Shown here: one piece after another, positions 8,503 to 17,475 of the stretch
Layout of the letters: each line of letters begins with the position of its first letter
Position numbering within the stretch: position 1 is the first letter of the stretch
Source of the DNA: UBA1858 sp964636225
GTDB taxonomy: Bacteria; Pseudomonadota; Gammaproteobacteria; UBA4575
Direction of reading: 5' to 3'
NCBI GenBank assembly: GCA_964636225.1
Contig: CAZWQM010000004.1
Location: forward strand, 1 to 64,000
DNA: 64,000 bases
The notes under the pieces: generated by a model
What the model saw: only the letters and a program-made list of their open reading frames with translations
Databases searched by the model: none
What the model was told of the DNA's origin: nothing
Translations under genes and position numbers: made by a program

Positions 8503-9330
8503 TTAATTTGCTGACAGAGTCCGTGTGTCGATGCTGCGTCCCTGTTTCATTTCTGAATATAGGTCTTCAAATGGAGGAATGTTGTCATCTCTTTCGATCA
8601 ATGTGCTGATCAGGCCAAACCTTGCAATGGCATCTTCATATAAATCCCATACCGCTTGAGGGACATCGTGATCATGTGTGTCAATCACATAGTCACCGTA
8701 GTCACTATGTCCTGATAAATGAAACTGCTGAATGTGTTCCACTTTAATGGCGTGTAAAAACGTTTTTGCATCAAACCCATGATTGCGTGCACTGACATAG
8801 ATATTATTAATATCCAGAAGGATTTTGCAGCCAGAACGATCCGCCACCGCATTAATAAATTTCCATTCCTCCATTTCTGATTGATTGTATGTCAGGTAAC
8901 TGGAAACATTTTCCAGCACTAATGTTCTTCCCAGGTATTCCTGAACCTGCTGCACACGATCAACAATATGGCTAATAGATTCTTCGTTATAAGGAACAGG
9001 TAATAAATCGTGGCTGTTTAGACCATGTACGCCTGTCCAGCAGAGATGATCCGAGATCCATTCCGGCTGTACTTCGGCAGCCAGCGTTTTCAGTTTTTTC
9101 AGGTAATCCCTGTTTAATGGATCAGTACTAGCAATTGACATGGAGACGCCATGCATCACAATCGGGTAATGTTCTCTTATGGCATGCAGGAAGTACTTGG
9201 GCTTTCCGCCTGCAAACATAAAATTTTCAGAAATGATTTCAAACCAGTCAACCTCGGGTCGTCTATCAACAACGTGTTGATAATGATCTGTACGCAGACC
9301 GAGGCCAAATCCAAGAAAACGAGAATTCAT
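8503..9330 (-). CDS. DUF692 multinuclear iron oxidative enzyme (BufB-type)
   Basis: 275 residues, a full-length TIM-barrel DUF692/MNIO protein. Family motifs are present: FGLGLRTDHY near the start, EIISENFM, MHGVSMSIAS, the metal-site segments ISDHLCW and LLDINNIYVSARNHG, and HLSGHSDY. These enzymes use an iron cluster to convert cysteines of a precursor peptide into oxazolone or thiooxazole groups. The upstream Cys-rich gene supplies the likely substrate. Bufferin systems of this kind have been linked to copper tolerance. Confidence 0.9.
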   Translation of the reverse strand: MNSRFLGFGLGLRTDHYQHVVDRRPEVDWFEIISENFMFAGGKPKYFLHAIREHYPIVMHGVSMSIASTDPLNRDYLKKLKTLAAEVQPEWISDHLCWTGVHGLNSHDLLPVPYNEESISHIVDRVQQVQEYLGRTLVLENVSSYLTYNQSEMEEWKFINAVADRSGCKILLDINNIYVSARNHGFDAKTFLHAIKVEHIQQFHLSGHSDYGDYVIDTHDHDVPQAVWDLYEDAIARFGLISTLIERDDNIPPFEDLYSEMKQGRSIDTRTLSAN

Positions 9331-9380
9331 CAGCTAATATTCAAGTGCTACGGAAAGCTGCAAAGGTGCTCCCGTAGCTA

Positions 9381-9858
9381 TTAACAGGGACAATGAGATT
9401 GAGCGCCAACTTCTCCGCCAATATCACTGCATGATTTTTCAGTCGTTGCGACGAAACCATGACCTTTACATGCGGCTTTGCCTGCACAGGCATTTTCTGA
9501 TTTGCCGCAGTCATTATGACCTTTACAGGTGTTTACACCATAGCAATGGATGAGGTCAGTGCTGGCAACAGCGTCACTGATTTTATCTCCTGCTTTCCCA
9601 GTAACATCACCACAGGCTTTTTCTGGCATGGCAACCCAGCCCGCACCTTTGCAGGAAGCGTGACCAGCACACTTGTTTTCTGCTGTTGCACAATCATTGT
9701 GGCCTTTACAGGCGTTGACACCATGACATTGAACCAAGCTCTACAGAGTTAGAGGCAGGTATGGTTTCTGATGGCGTAGTACAACCGCTGATTAAACCTG
9801 CGGCCGCCATCGCAAGAGCGACACCGCCTACTTTTGGAGTAAATTTTGGATTTTCCAT
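9381..9858 (-). pseudogene. bufA-like Cys-rich bufferin precursor, duplicated core, split by a +1 frameshift
   Basis: The ATG at 9858 (AGGGA upstream) begins a lipoprotein-like leader, MENPKFTPKVGGVALAMAAA then GLISGC. The mature Cys-rich part lies in the next frame from about 9737. Removing one G from the GG pair (plus-strand CC at 9734-9735) joins them as SVELVQCHGVNACKGHNDC and gives 158 residues. The mature part holds two tandem copies of a module like CxGVNxCKGHNDC...CAG..xCKG.G....EK.C, as in BufA2-type bufferins, which normally have one copy. It is first in a bufA-bufB-bufC order. If the frameshift is real, the modifying enzymes have lost this substrate. Confidence 0.75.
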
Positions 9859-10000
9859 GGTTTTTCCCTATGTTTGGAATTGAAAGTTAGAAATGAAACA
9901 GATTGGGTAAGCAGACAAACACAGCAGAGTCGAGGCGGAGTTTGTGCGTTACTAAGGAAGAAGACCCTGATTAGATCACATAAATTACAATAAAATTATT

Positions 10001-10702
10001 TTACTTAAGCAATTCTTTAGTAGTGACCGGAAGATAAGGGGAATGGCGGGTTTTATCATGAATTTGCATACGATATTCAACAAAATCGCTGCATTCATCA
10101 AAATGCATGAATGGATTACCGTCGATCTCTTCACTGAGGTGCGAGGTCGTTTGACAAGCGTAGTTGTGCCCTGGGTGGATGACGGTATCAGGGTTCAATT
10201 CCTGTTTCATTTTTTTTAAGGTGGTGAACATTTGTTCCGGATCGCCGCCCTTTAAATCGCATCGTCCACAGCCAAATACGAACAATGTGTCACCTGTGAT
10301 AATGTCATCATTCAATAAATAACAGGCGGACCCCGGTGTATGGCCTGGGGTGTGCAGAATGGATAGCTCAGTGTCACCGATCTTAATACTATCGCAACCA
10401 TGATGTAGCGAGGGTTGGGTCAAATTTGCCTTCCAGAAGTCTGCTTCAGGCTTAAGAAGATGCAGTTGCGGGTCAGAATAATCAAGTATGTCTTCTACAC
10501 CGTTGATGTGGTCGTGATGGCTGTGAGTGAGTAAGATGTCTGTAATAATGATATTTTCAGCTTGGGCATACTGAATTATTTTTTCTGTTTCCCATGCTGG
10601 GTCTACCACTGCCGCATGATTTGTTTTTTTATCTATAATTAAATAGATAAAATTTTCCATCGGCCCAAGTTCCATGGTTGTGATTTTGTATGATTTTTCC
10701 AC
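10001..10702 (-). CDS. Metallo-beta-lactamase-fold hydrolase, glyoxalase II-like
   Basis: 233 residues. The metal-binding HxHxDH motif is intact (H60, H62, D64, H65 in THSHHDH), followed by HTPGHTPGS, the bridging aspartate in ITGDTLF, and HPGHNY. This set is typical of hydroxyacylglutathione hydrolase-like and persulfide dioxygenase-like proteins. The GHNY and FVFGCGRCDL segments fit the glyoxalase II/persulfide dioxygenase group, but substrate is not decided by sequence alone. The gene stands alone; its ATG is clear. Confidence 0.8.
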   Translation of the reverse strand: MEKSYKITTMELGPMENFIYLIIDKKTNHAAVVDPAWETEKIIQYAQAENIIITDILLTHSHHDHINGVEDILDYSDPQLHLLKPEADFWKANLTQPSLHHGCDSIKIGDTELSILHTPGHTPGSACYLLNDDIITGDTLFVFGCGRCDLKGGDPEQMFTTLKKMKQELNPDTVIHPGHNYACQTTSHLSEEIDGNPFMHFDECSDFVEYRMQIHDKTRHSPYLPVTTKELLK

Positions 10703-10784
10703 TGATGATGCTCCTGCGTAGCAACTTTAAGCTGTTTTTTTGTGCGACGTATAATGTAAAAGATGAAGACGTAAATTACAAAAA

Positions 10785-11327
10785 ATGCCTCAAGTAAAAA
10801 ACAATGAAATGTACTTGGATGATTATATCGCTAACGGACTGAAAATCTTATCGGTGGGACTGAATCCATCTATCCCGTCGGTGAAATCCGGATTCTATTT
10901 TGCAAATCCACGGAATCGATTCTGGAGAGCGTTTAACTAGGCTGGTATTATTGATATTGAAGTGCATCCAAACAAAACAATTCATGATTATCTGTTAAAC
11001 GAATACGGAATTGGATTTACCGATGTCGCCAAACGTGCCAGCGCGATGGGGCATGAGTTAAAAGCAGCTGATTTTAAAAGAGACGCGCCAAAACTGTACG
11101 AAAAGCTGCAGCGATATCAACCATCACTGGTATGGTTTCATGGCAAAGTGGCTATCAATAAATTTATGTATTATGGCTTTCATAAACGCCAGGAATGGCA
11201 ATGGGGCTTTAATAATATTAGGGAAATTAAGGCAAAAGTTTTTATCAGTCCTAACCCCAGTCCTGCAAATGCTGCTTTTAGTCTGGAAAGAATGGTCGAG
11301 GACTACAAGCAACTAAGAATATGCTGA
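10785..11327 (+). pseudogene. mug: mug-like G/T(U)-mismatch DNA glycosylase, interrupted by TAG
   Basis: Read through TAG at 10938-10940 the frame gives 180 residues in one frame. Before the stop are the family motifs ILSVGLNPS (with the catalytic asparagine) and YFANPRNRFWRA; after it come GIGFTDVAKRAS, LVWFHGK and ISPNPSPANAAF. Both halves match the uracil-DNA glycosylase superfamily Mug enzyme that removes U and ethenocytosine from DNA. A single base change in a sense codon such as AAG or CAG explains the stop. A shorter start after the stop would lose the catalytic motif. Confidence 0.8.
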
Positions 11328-11388
11328 ACCTTATAGTAATAAGGATATCAAAACTGATTGGGATTTTCTCTCTTGAGGTGAAAGGTCT

Positions 11389-11749
11389 TTGAAGGTTTTT
11401 TTTAGCTTAATATTTTTGACATTAATTTTATTATCATTGGTTTTTATCGCTTTCTTCATCGGGTCGAGCCGTGCCTGTGATGTGGAATGATAAGCTGATC
11501 CATTGTTTTAGTTATTTTCTTCTGATGATGATGTTTGACTTTTCATGGCAATCCAGTAAGCAGCTGTTAAGCAAAGCCATAATAATTTTGGTCTACAGTA
11601 GCGGCATTGAATATTTGCAGGGATTTATTCCGGGTAGGGACACTTCGCTGGCCGATATAATGGCTAACACGGTCGGGGTGATGTTGTTTCTGGCTAGCGT
11701 GCCTTTTTTAAAACGTTTCAACGCGTATAACAAATTAAAACTTATCTAA
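11389..11749 (+). pseudogene. VanZ-like membrane protein, frameshifted
   Basis: A TTG start (11389) after GAGGTGAAAGG opens a hydrophobic frame (FFSLIFLTLILLSLVFIAFF) that reaches IGSS and then leaves frame. The adjoining frame from about 11471 continues VPVMWNDKLIHCFSYF and ends LADIMANTVGV, the VanZ-like family layout. One extra base near 11466-11470 accounts for the break; the total length is then 119 residues, normal for small VanZ-like proteins. The family is membrane bound and of poorly known function. It is followed by dsbB after 21 bases. Confidence 0.6.
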
Positions 11750-11770
11750 AAATAACAAGAGTCCAATAAA

Positions 11771-12259
11771 ATGTATCGATTAATTAATTTATCCGTAGTG
11801 GGAATTGTTATCCTGGCGATGCTGTTTGCGCTGTATTATCTTGAAGGTGTGTTGTTTTTGGAGCCGTGTCCATTATGCATGGTAGACAGGGCTTTTTTGA
11901 TGGCAATGGCTGTGATCTGTTTTATTGCTTTTTTGCATAATTCCACAGGTGTGATGCGCTGGGTTTATACTGGTTTGACCACAATATTTGGTTTTATGGG
12001 TGTGGGCGTGGCCGCAAGGCATATCTGGTTACAGGGGCTGCCTCCGGATCAGGTCCCCGAATGCGGTCCGGATTTATCTTACATGTTAGAAGTGTTACCC
12101 ATGGGTGATGTGATTCGACGCATATTTGCCGGCTCTGGTGAATGCGCTGAAGTCAGCTGGACTTTTCTCGGTATGACGATACCTCAGCAGACCCTATTAT
12201 TATTTTTAACTCTAATCGTGCTGGTGTGGTTGGCGCATCGTCAGGCTGGAAAAGTATAA
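11771..12259 (+). CDS. dsbB: Disulfide bond formation protein DsbB
   Basis: 162 residues with four membrane helices. The first redox pair is C33-C36 in EPCPLC and the second is C98 (VPECGPDLSYM) and C125 (GSGECAEV). DsbB reoxidises periplasmic DsbA and passes electrons to quinone. No dsbA is adjacent. Both cysteine pairs are intact and the helical pattern is complete, so it should be functional. Confidence 0.92.
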   Translation: MYRLINLSVVGIVILAMLFALYYLEGVLFLEPCPLCMVDRAFLMAMAVICFIAFLHNSTGVMRWVYTGLTTIFGFMGVGVAARHIWLQGLPPDQVPECGPDLSYMLEVLPMGDVIRRIFAGSGECAEVSWTFLGMTIPQQTLLLFLTLIVLVWLAHRQAGKV

Positions 12260-12350
12260 CTAGAGCCAATCAGGGAATAAAACTTAGCGTCGAATTTTAA
12301 TTGTATATATAATTTAAACTCGAATTTAGTGAGTTTATATCAGTTCAAAT

Positions 12351-13514
12351 ATGGCTAACAGTACATCGGAAGTAAAACAATTTCATCCGCGTGCCTCATC
12401 GGCAACTCAATTTGTTACTTTGCGAGGTGATTATGGAACCGGTGATTTTGTCATGCACCGCGGGGGCGTGTTAAAGAAAGTCGTCATTGCCTACGAAACA
12501 TGGGGAAAGCTGTCCAATAATCATGACAATGCTGTGCTTGTGTTTGGCGGACTTTCACCTTCGGCACATGCTTGCTCTTCGGAGTTGGATCCCAGCAAAG
12601 GTTGGTGGGAATACATGATTGGCCCTGGTAAACCCATTGATACAAATAAATATTATGTTGTGTGTGTCAACACACTTGGCAGTTGCTTTGGGTCTACCAG
12701 TCCGTCTTCGGTTAATCCTGAAACTAATCAGGTGTATGGCCTAGATTTCCCGGATTTAAGTATTGAAGATGTGGCAAAGTCTGCCCACCATGCGCTTAAT
12801 GATTTGGGTATTGATCACTTACATACAGTAGTGGGCAGTTCCATGGGGGGCATGTCCTCCCTCGCGTATGCATTAATGTATCCTGAGGAAGTCGACCATC
12901 TGGTGTCTATATCGGCAGCTACACGTGCTTTACCGTTTACTATTGCGGTGCGTTCTTTACAGCGTGAAATTATTCGTTGTGATCCTGCATTTAAAAATGG
13001 TTTATATGCGATGGATGAAGAGCCGGTGAATGGTATGGTGCTGGCGCGCAAGCTGGGTTTGATGTCTTATCGCGCAGCAGAGGAGTGGCATCAGCGCTTT
13101 AATCGTGCACGTGTCAGTGCAGATCGTAAATCAAAAGACCGCTTTGGAATTGAATTTGAAGTGGAATCTTATCTCGATTACAACGCGCATAAGTTTGTAA
13201 AAACATTTGATGCCAATAGTTATCTGTATTTATCCCGTGCGATGGATCTGTTTGATGTGGCGGAACATGGTGGTTCGGCAAATGCGGGCCTGGCCAAGAT
13301 CCATACTAAAAGTGCATTAATCATTGGAGTTGAAACAGATATTTTATTTCCGGTTCATCAGCAACAGGAAATTGCCGATGGGATAAGCAAGGCTGGGCGG
13401 AAGGTTGAGTTTGTTCAACTCAATTCAATAAACGGACATGACTCTTTTCTGGTGGATGAAGCGCACTTCGCACCTATATTGCGTAAATTCTTTGAACAGA
13501 ACATAGAAGCCTAA
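12351..13514 (+). CDS. metX: Homoserine O-acyltransferase MetX
   Basis: 387 residues, alpha/beta-hydrolase fold. The nucleophile is S164 in VGSSMGGM, with D330 (VETDILFP) and H363 (NGHDSF) completing the triad; FGGLSPSAHACSS near 65-77 and TLGSCFGSTSPSS near 108-120 are family blocks. It acylates L-homoserine in methionine synthesis. Many proteobacterial MetX proteins use succinyl-CoA instead of acetyl-CoA, and I cannot tell which here. No metW follows, unlike many beta- and gammaproteobacteria. Confidence 0.92.
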   Translation: MANSTSEVKQFHPRASSATQFVTLRGDYGTGDFVMHRGGVLKKVVIAYETWGKLSNNHDNAVLVFGGLSPSAHACSSELDPSKGWWEYMIGPGKPIDTNKYYVVCVNTLGSCFGSTSPSSVNPETNQVYGLDFPDLSIEDVAKSAHHALNDLGIDHLHTVVGSSMGGMSSLAYALMYPEEVDHLVSISAATRALPFTIAVRSLQREIIRCDPAFKNGLYAMDEEPVNGMVLARKLGLMSYRAAEEWHQRFNRARVSADRKSKDRFGIEFEVESYLDYNAHKFVKTFDANSYLYLSRAMDLFDVAEHGGSANAGLAKIHTKSALIIGVETDILFPVHQQQEIADGISKAGRKVEFVQLNSINGHDSFLVDEAHFAPILRKFFEQNIEA

Positions 13515-13535
13515 AAACAAAAACAACAATGCACA

Positions 13536-13570
13536 AAAAAGCCGACATATTTTTACTATGTCGGCTTTTT
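13536..13570. terminator. Bidirectional terminator between metX and gltA
   Basis: Perfect 14-base-pair stem (13536-13549 with 13557-13570), seven-base loop, A tract and T tract on the two sides. It serves both convergent genes. Confidence 0.9.
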
Positions 13571-13589
13571 ATAAGGACTTGAAAGAAGT

Positions 13590-14903
13590 TTAACGTTTAT
13601 TGATATCCACGTAATCTCTTTGAGTGTAGCCTGTGTACAACTGGCGAGGTCGGCCGATTCTTGCTTCTGGGTCACTCATCATTTCCATCCAGTGTGTCAG
13701 CCAGCCCACCGTGCGTGACAGTGCAAAGATAACGGTAAACATGCTTACGGGAATGCCAATGACCTGGAAGATAATTCCTGAATAGAAGTCCACGTTTGGA
13801 TACAGCTTGCGTTTGATGAAATATTCATCTTCCAGCGCAATCTTTTCAAGCTGCATGGCAATTTCAAGCAATGGCTTATTAGGGTTATCGTCGCCCAGTT
13901 CGTCGAGCAAGTCATGACAGATTTGGCGAATAATTTTTGCGCGTGGATCGTAATTCTTATACACGCGGTGACCAAAGCCCATCAGGCGGAAGCGATCGTC
14001 TTTATCTTTGGCGCGTGCGATGTAATGTGACAGGTCTTTGCCTGAAGCGACAATTTCATTCAGCATTTTAATCACGGCTTCATTGGCGCCACCATGTGCT
14101 GGTCCCCATAGTGAACCAATACCTGCGGAAAGTGCTGCAAATGGACTGGCCTCAGAACTACCGGTTAGACGTACTGTTGAAGTGGATGCGTTTTGTTCGT
14201 GATCGGCATGCAGAATCAGAATTAAATCCATGGCGCGAACCATGGTTGGAGATGGCTTATATAAACGTCCGGGCATGCTGTAAAGCATATGCAGAAAGTC
14301 AGCAGTGTAATCCAGATCCAGATTGGGGTAGTTAAACGGCTGGCCAAGTGCAAATTTATAGCACCAGCTGGCAATAGTAGGCATTTTGGCAATCAGTCGA
14401 TGTGCGGCCAGTTCGCGAGAAACCGGGTCATGCACATCCACTTCTTCGTGATAGAAAGCAGCCAGAGCACCGACGGAGGCCACCATCATGGCCATTGGAT
14501 GGGCATCATGACGGAAGCCAAGAAAAAAGCGTCTCATTTTTTCGTCGAGAAGCTTATGCTCTTTGATAGAATTTTTGTAAGCATTTAGTTGAGTTTCTGT
14601 GGGAAGCTCTCCATACAGCAACAAGTAGCAGACTTCGTCATAGGTACTGTTATCCGCGAGTTGCTCAATGGGATAGCCGCGATAGGCCAGACGGCCTTCA
14701 CCACCATCAATGAAGGTGATCTTACTGTCACAACTTGCAGTGGACATGAATCCTGGGTCAAACGTGAAATAACCAAGTTCTTTATAGAGTGACCGAATAT
14801 CTATAGCACTTGGACCGTCTGTTCCTTGGAGCACGGGCAGCTCAACCTGTTTGCCGCTGGCATTGTCTGTGATCGTGACGGTTTTCTTTGATTGACTAGA
14901 CAT
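13590..14903 (-). CDS. gltA: Citrate synthase
   Basis: 437 residues, the long hexameric type of Gram-negative bacteria, with the N-terminal extension that is the NADH-responsive domain in type II enzymes. Active-site blocks are present: GPAHGGANEA, GFGHRVYKNYDPRA and the aspartate in NVDFYSG. It makes citrate from oxaloacetate and acetyl-CoA. AcnB and FumC are encoded later in the window but not in an operon with it. The ATG has AGGAGG-like sequence upstream (plus-strand CCTCCT at 14910-14915). Confidence 0.95.
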   Translation of the reverse strand: MSSQSKKTVTITDNASGKQVELPVLQGTDGPSAIDIRSLYKELGYFTFDPGFMSTASCDSKITFIDGGEGRLAYRGYPIEQLADNSTYDEVCYLLLYGELPTETQLNAYKNSIKEHKLLDEKMRRFFLGFRHDAHPMAMMVASVGALAAFYHEEVDVHDPVSRELAAHRLIAKMPTIASWCYKFALGQPFNYPNLDLDYTADFLHMLYSMPGRLYKPSPTMVRAMDLILILHADHEQNASTSTVRLTGSSEASPFAALSAGIGSLWGPAHGGANEAVIKMLNEIVASGKDLSHYIARAKDKDDRFRLMGFGHRVYKNYDPRAKIIRQICHDLLDELGDDNPNKPLLEIAMQLEKIALEDEYFIKRKLYPNVDFYSGIIFQVIGIPVSMFTVIFALSRTVGWLTHWMEMMSDPEARIGRPRQLYTGYTQRDYVDINKR

Positions 14904-15176
14904 GTTTAGTCCTCCTGGATTCTAGTTCAGCGTCGATTGGTTGAAACACGCGCATATTCGTGCGCGATACAGAATGGCTTAATGTATGACAGTACATTAT
15001 AAATCTAATTAAAAAATTTATATAACTAATTGATAATTATTGTGTATTTATCTCTTCGGGAATGGCGATGAGTGACGATGTCAATTGATATTCATTCTAT
15101 AACCGTGTCATTTTACATGAGTCGGCAGTATAGAGGATATCTAATTCAATAAATGGCATTAACACACATTTATTTA

Positions 15177-15707
15177 TTAGCGGAGCTTAAAGTGATGCAT
15201 GATAAATGTCGCTATCTCCATAGGTTCATTGATATCTAAACGTTTCATATGCTCAGGGACCTCACAGGGCGCGTCTGAAGCAAAAGCGATAATGTTAGAA
15301 TCCTCAATACACATGATTGGTTGCCCCAAAGATGGGCGATGTAATTCGATTTTGGGAAAAGGCACTCTCTTGAAACCTTCGACCAGAATCAGGTCGATAA
15401 TTTTATGATCAATTTGGGCGATCAATTCCACCAGACTTAATTCAGGTTTATTCTCTTCTAATTCTGTCATTAAAGCCCAGCGTCGTGATGATGAAATCAC
15501 CATCTGGGTAGCGCCAGCGTGACGCAGTTTGTAGCTGTCTTTGTGTTCATGATCCACATCGAAATTGTGGTGGGCATGTTTGACTATGGCAAGGCGAATA
15601 CCCTGTTCGCGCAGAATTGGGATCAGTTTGGTCAGCAAAGTGGTTTTGCCAGTGCCGCTAAAGGCGCAGAAACCCAGTATGGGAGTGGGGAAGTGTTTCA
15701 GATCCAT
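15177..15707 (-). CDS. mobB: Molybdopterin-guanine dinucleotide biosynthesis protein MobB
   Basis: 176 residues from the ATG at 15707, which lies five bases after the mobA stop; the frame is open further upstream but that part overlaps mobA. The P-loop AFSGTGKT is at about 15-22 and the conserved VKHAHHNFDVDHEHKDSYK and LILVEGFK blocks are present. MobB binds GTP and assists MobA in adding GMP to molybdenum cofactor. Close spacing to mobA indicates one transcript. Confidence 0.9.
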   Translation of the reverse strand: MDLKHFPTPILGFCAFSGTGKTTLLTKLIPILREQGIRLAIVKHAHHNFDVDHEHKDSYKLRHAGATQMVISSSRRWALMTELEENKPELSLVELIAQIDHKIIDLILVEGFKRVPFPKIELHRPSLGQPIMCIEDSNIIAFASDAPCEVPEHMKRLDINEPMEIATFIMHHFKLR

Positions 15708-15711
15708 ATAA

Positions 15712-16302
15712 TCAGAGAAATTGGCTGGCCTTTTGTAAGTCTTCGGGTGTGTTGATATTGGTAAACATTTGCGGAAAAGCTGAAAAATCAGCTTGCGCAT
15801 AGGCATGTTTATAGTACCAGCGATCTATCTTGCGTTCGCCCGAAGCAAGATACTCGTTTAAATCGGTTAATAATTCACGATGTATCAAAGCGTATACCGG
15901 TTGTACTCGATTTCCATCATGAGCCACGCTTATTTTTGATGGTGCCTGGTATGCAGCGTTGAGTAATGTATCGATATAATTGTCTGGCAGCAGCGGGCCA
16001 TCACAAGGTACGGTAGCAATATAATCTGTTTCGCAGTGCTTCAGACCGCTGGCCATACCGGCCAAAGGACCCTGAAAATCCTCTATATCATCACATATGA
16101 CAGGGTATTTGTAGTCTTTATAGATATCAAGGTTGCGATTTGCATTGATAAGAATGGTGCTTACTTGAGGGCGCAATGCATCGAGAATGTATGAGATCAT
16201 GGGTCGTCCTTCTAGGGGGATCAGGCCTTTATCTGTACCGCCCATACGCCGCGCCAGTCCACCCGCAAGGATTAAGCCGGTAACGTTGTTGTGTGTTTTC
16301 AT
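15712..16302 (-). CDS. mobA: Molybdenum cofactor guanylyltransferase MobA
   Basis: 196 residues from ATG 16302; an in-frame ATG five codons earlier (16317) is possible. The nucleotide-binding motif LAGGLARRMGGTDKGL and the metal-binding aspartate in TVPCDGPLLP are intact. It transfers GMP from GTP to molybdopterin for bis-MGD enzymes of the DMSO-reductase class. mobB follows on the same strand. Confidence 0.92.
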   Translation of the reverse strand: MKTHNNVTGLILAGGLARRMGGTDKGLIPLEGRPMISYILDALRPQVSTILINANRNLDIYKDYKYPVICDDIEDFQGPLAGMASGLKHCETDYIATVPCDGPLLPDNYIDTLLNAAYQAPSKISVAHDGNRVQPVYALIHRELLTDLNEYLASGERKIDRWYYKHAYAQADFSAFPQMFTNINTPEDLQKASQFL

Positions 16303-16383
16303 GTTGGATAAATACACTTCAGGTTAAAATGCTTAAGTTAGCTGGATTATAAAGGTTTCATTTCTAACAAGGAGATTAAATAC

Positions 16384-16689
16384 ATGAGTATCGAGCAAAA
16401 AGATGAACATACGCAGATGGAAATTGAGGCGGCGGTTTATAGACGATTGGTAGAGCATCTTCAATCCAGAACTGATGTACAAAATATCGACTTAATGAAC
16501 CTGGCGGATTTCTGCCGTAACTGTCTGTCCAAGTGGTATGTGGCGGCCGCTAAAGATCGCAATATTGAAGTGGATTACGAGCAGGCACGTGAAATGGTAT
16601 ACGGCATGCCTTATTCAGAATGGAAGGTAAAATATCAAAAAGAAGCCACACCTGAGCAAATGGCCGCTTTTAACACTAGAAATAAATAA
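16384..16689 (+). CDS. DUF1244 family protein
   Basis: 101 residues, the usual size. The family core RTDVQNIDLMNLADFCRNCL is followed by SKWY. The function is unknown; family members are short cytoplasmic helical proteins with a conserved FCRNCL segment that could bind metal. AAGGAG precedes the ATG. It heads a same-strand run of six genes and ends 12 bases before moeB. Confidence 0.88.
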   Translation: MSIEQKDEHTQMEIEAAVYRRLVEHLQSRTDVQNIDLMNLADFCRNCLSKWYVAAAKDRNIEVDYEQAREMVYGMPYSEWKVKYQKEATPEQMAAFNTRNK

Positions 16690-16701
16690 CGGATACAAGC
16701 G

Positions 16702-17466
16702 ATGCCGGAATCCTGCTCGAACTCACTCACGGATGAAAAATTGCTGCAATACAGCCGTCAGATTATGTTGCCGCAGATTGATGTGTCCGGACAACAGGCA
16801 TTGCTTGAATCCCGTGTATTGGTGTTGGGAGCTGGAGGGTTGGGGTGTCCGGCATTAAGCTATTTAGTCACCGCAGGAATAGGAGAAATTATTATTGTTG
16901 ATCCCGATGAGGTGGATCAATCCAATATGCAGCGACAGATTCTGTATGGTGTGGAAGATATTGGATTAAATAAAGCTCGGGTGGCCGTCAGTAAACTTGC
17001 CCAGTACGGTACTCAGGCAAAACTTTGTGCGCTGAGCAAAATTCCAACTGATCAGGAATTGTTGAGGCTGGTAGAAAAAGTCGACATTGTACTGGACGGC
17101 ACAGATAACTTTACCGCGCGTTATAAGCATAATCAGGCCTGTGTTAAGGCGAAAACCCCACTGGTATCCGGTGCAGTGATACGCTTTGAAGGACAGTTGT
17201 CAGTGTTTGACCATAAAAATGCAGATGCGCCGTGTTACCATTGCCTGTATCCAAATGCCACCGATGAGCAATTGAATTGTTCAGAGAATGGTGTACTGGG
17301 ATCGGTAGCCGGTATGGTAGGAACCATGATGGCAACTGAAACACTTAAATTGTTGTTGGGAATAGGTGAAACATTAGCGGGTAAGCTAATGTTGATAGAT
17401 GCGTTGCATATGGAATGGCGCACAGTGCGATTAAATAAAGATCCTGCCTGTCCTGTATGTATATAA
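16702..17466 (+). CDS. moeB: Molybdopterin-synthase adenylyltransferase MoeB/ThiF family
   Basis: 254 residues. ATP-binding GAGGLG is near residue 40, the catalytic aspartate lies in VLDGTDNF, and zinc is bound by CYHC and CPVC near the C-terminus. It activates the C-terminal glycine of MoaD (or ThiS) by adenylation. No rhodanese domain is fused. The many cofactor genes elsewhere favour the MoeB role, although ThiF-like use cannot be excluded. It sits between DUF1244 and yihY. Confidence 0.88.
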   Translation: MPESCSNSLTDEKLLQYSRQIMLPQIDVSGQQALLESRVLVLGAGGLGCPALSYLVTAGIGEIIIVDPDEVDQSNMQRQILYGVEDIGLNKARVAVSKLAQYGTQAKLCALSKIPTDQELLRLVEKVDIVLDGTDNFTARYKHNQACVKAKTPLVSGAVIRFEGQLSVFDHKNADAPCYHCLYPNATDEQLNCSENGVLGSVAGMVGTMMATETLKLLLGIGETLAGKLMLIDALHMEWRTVRLNKDPACPVCI

Positions 17467-17475
17467 GAGCAAATT

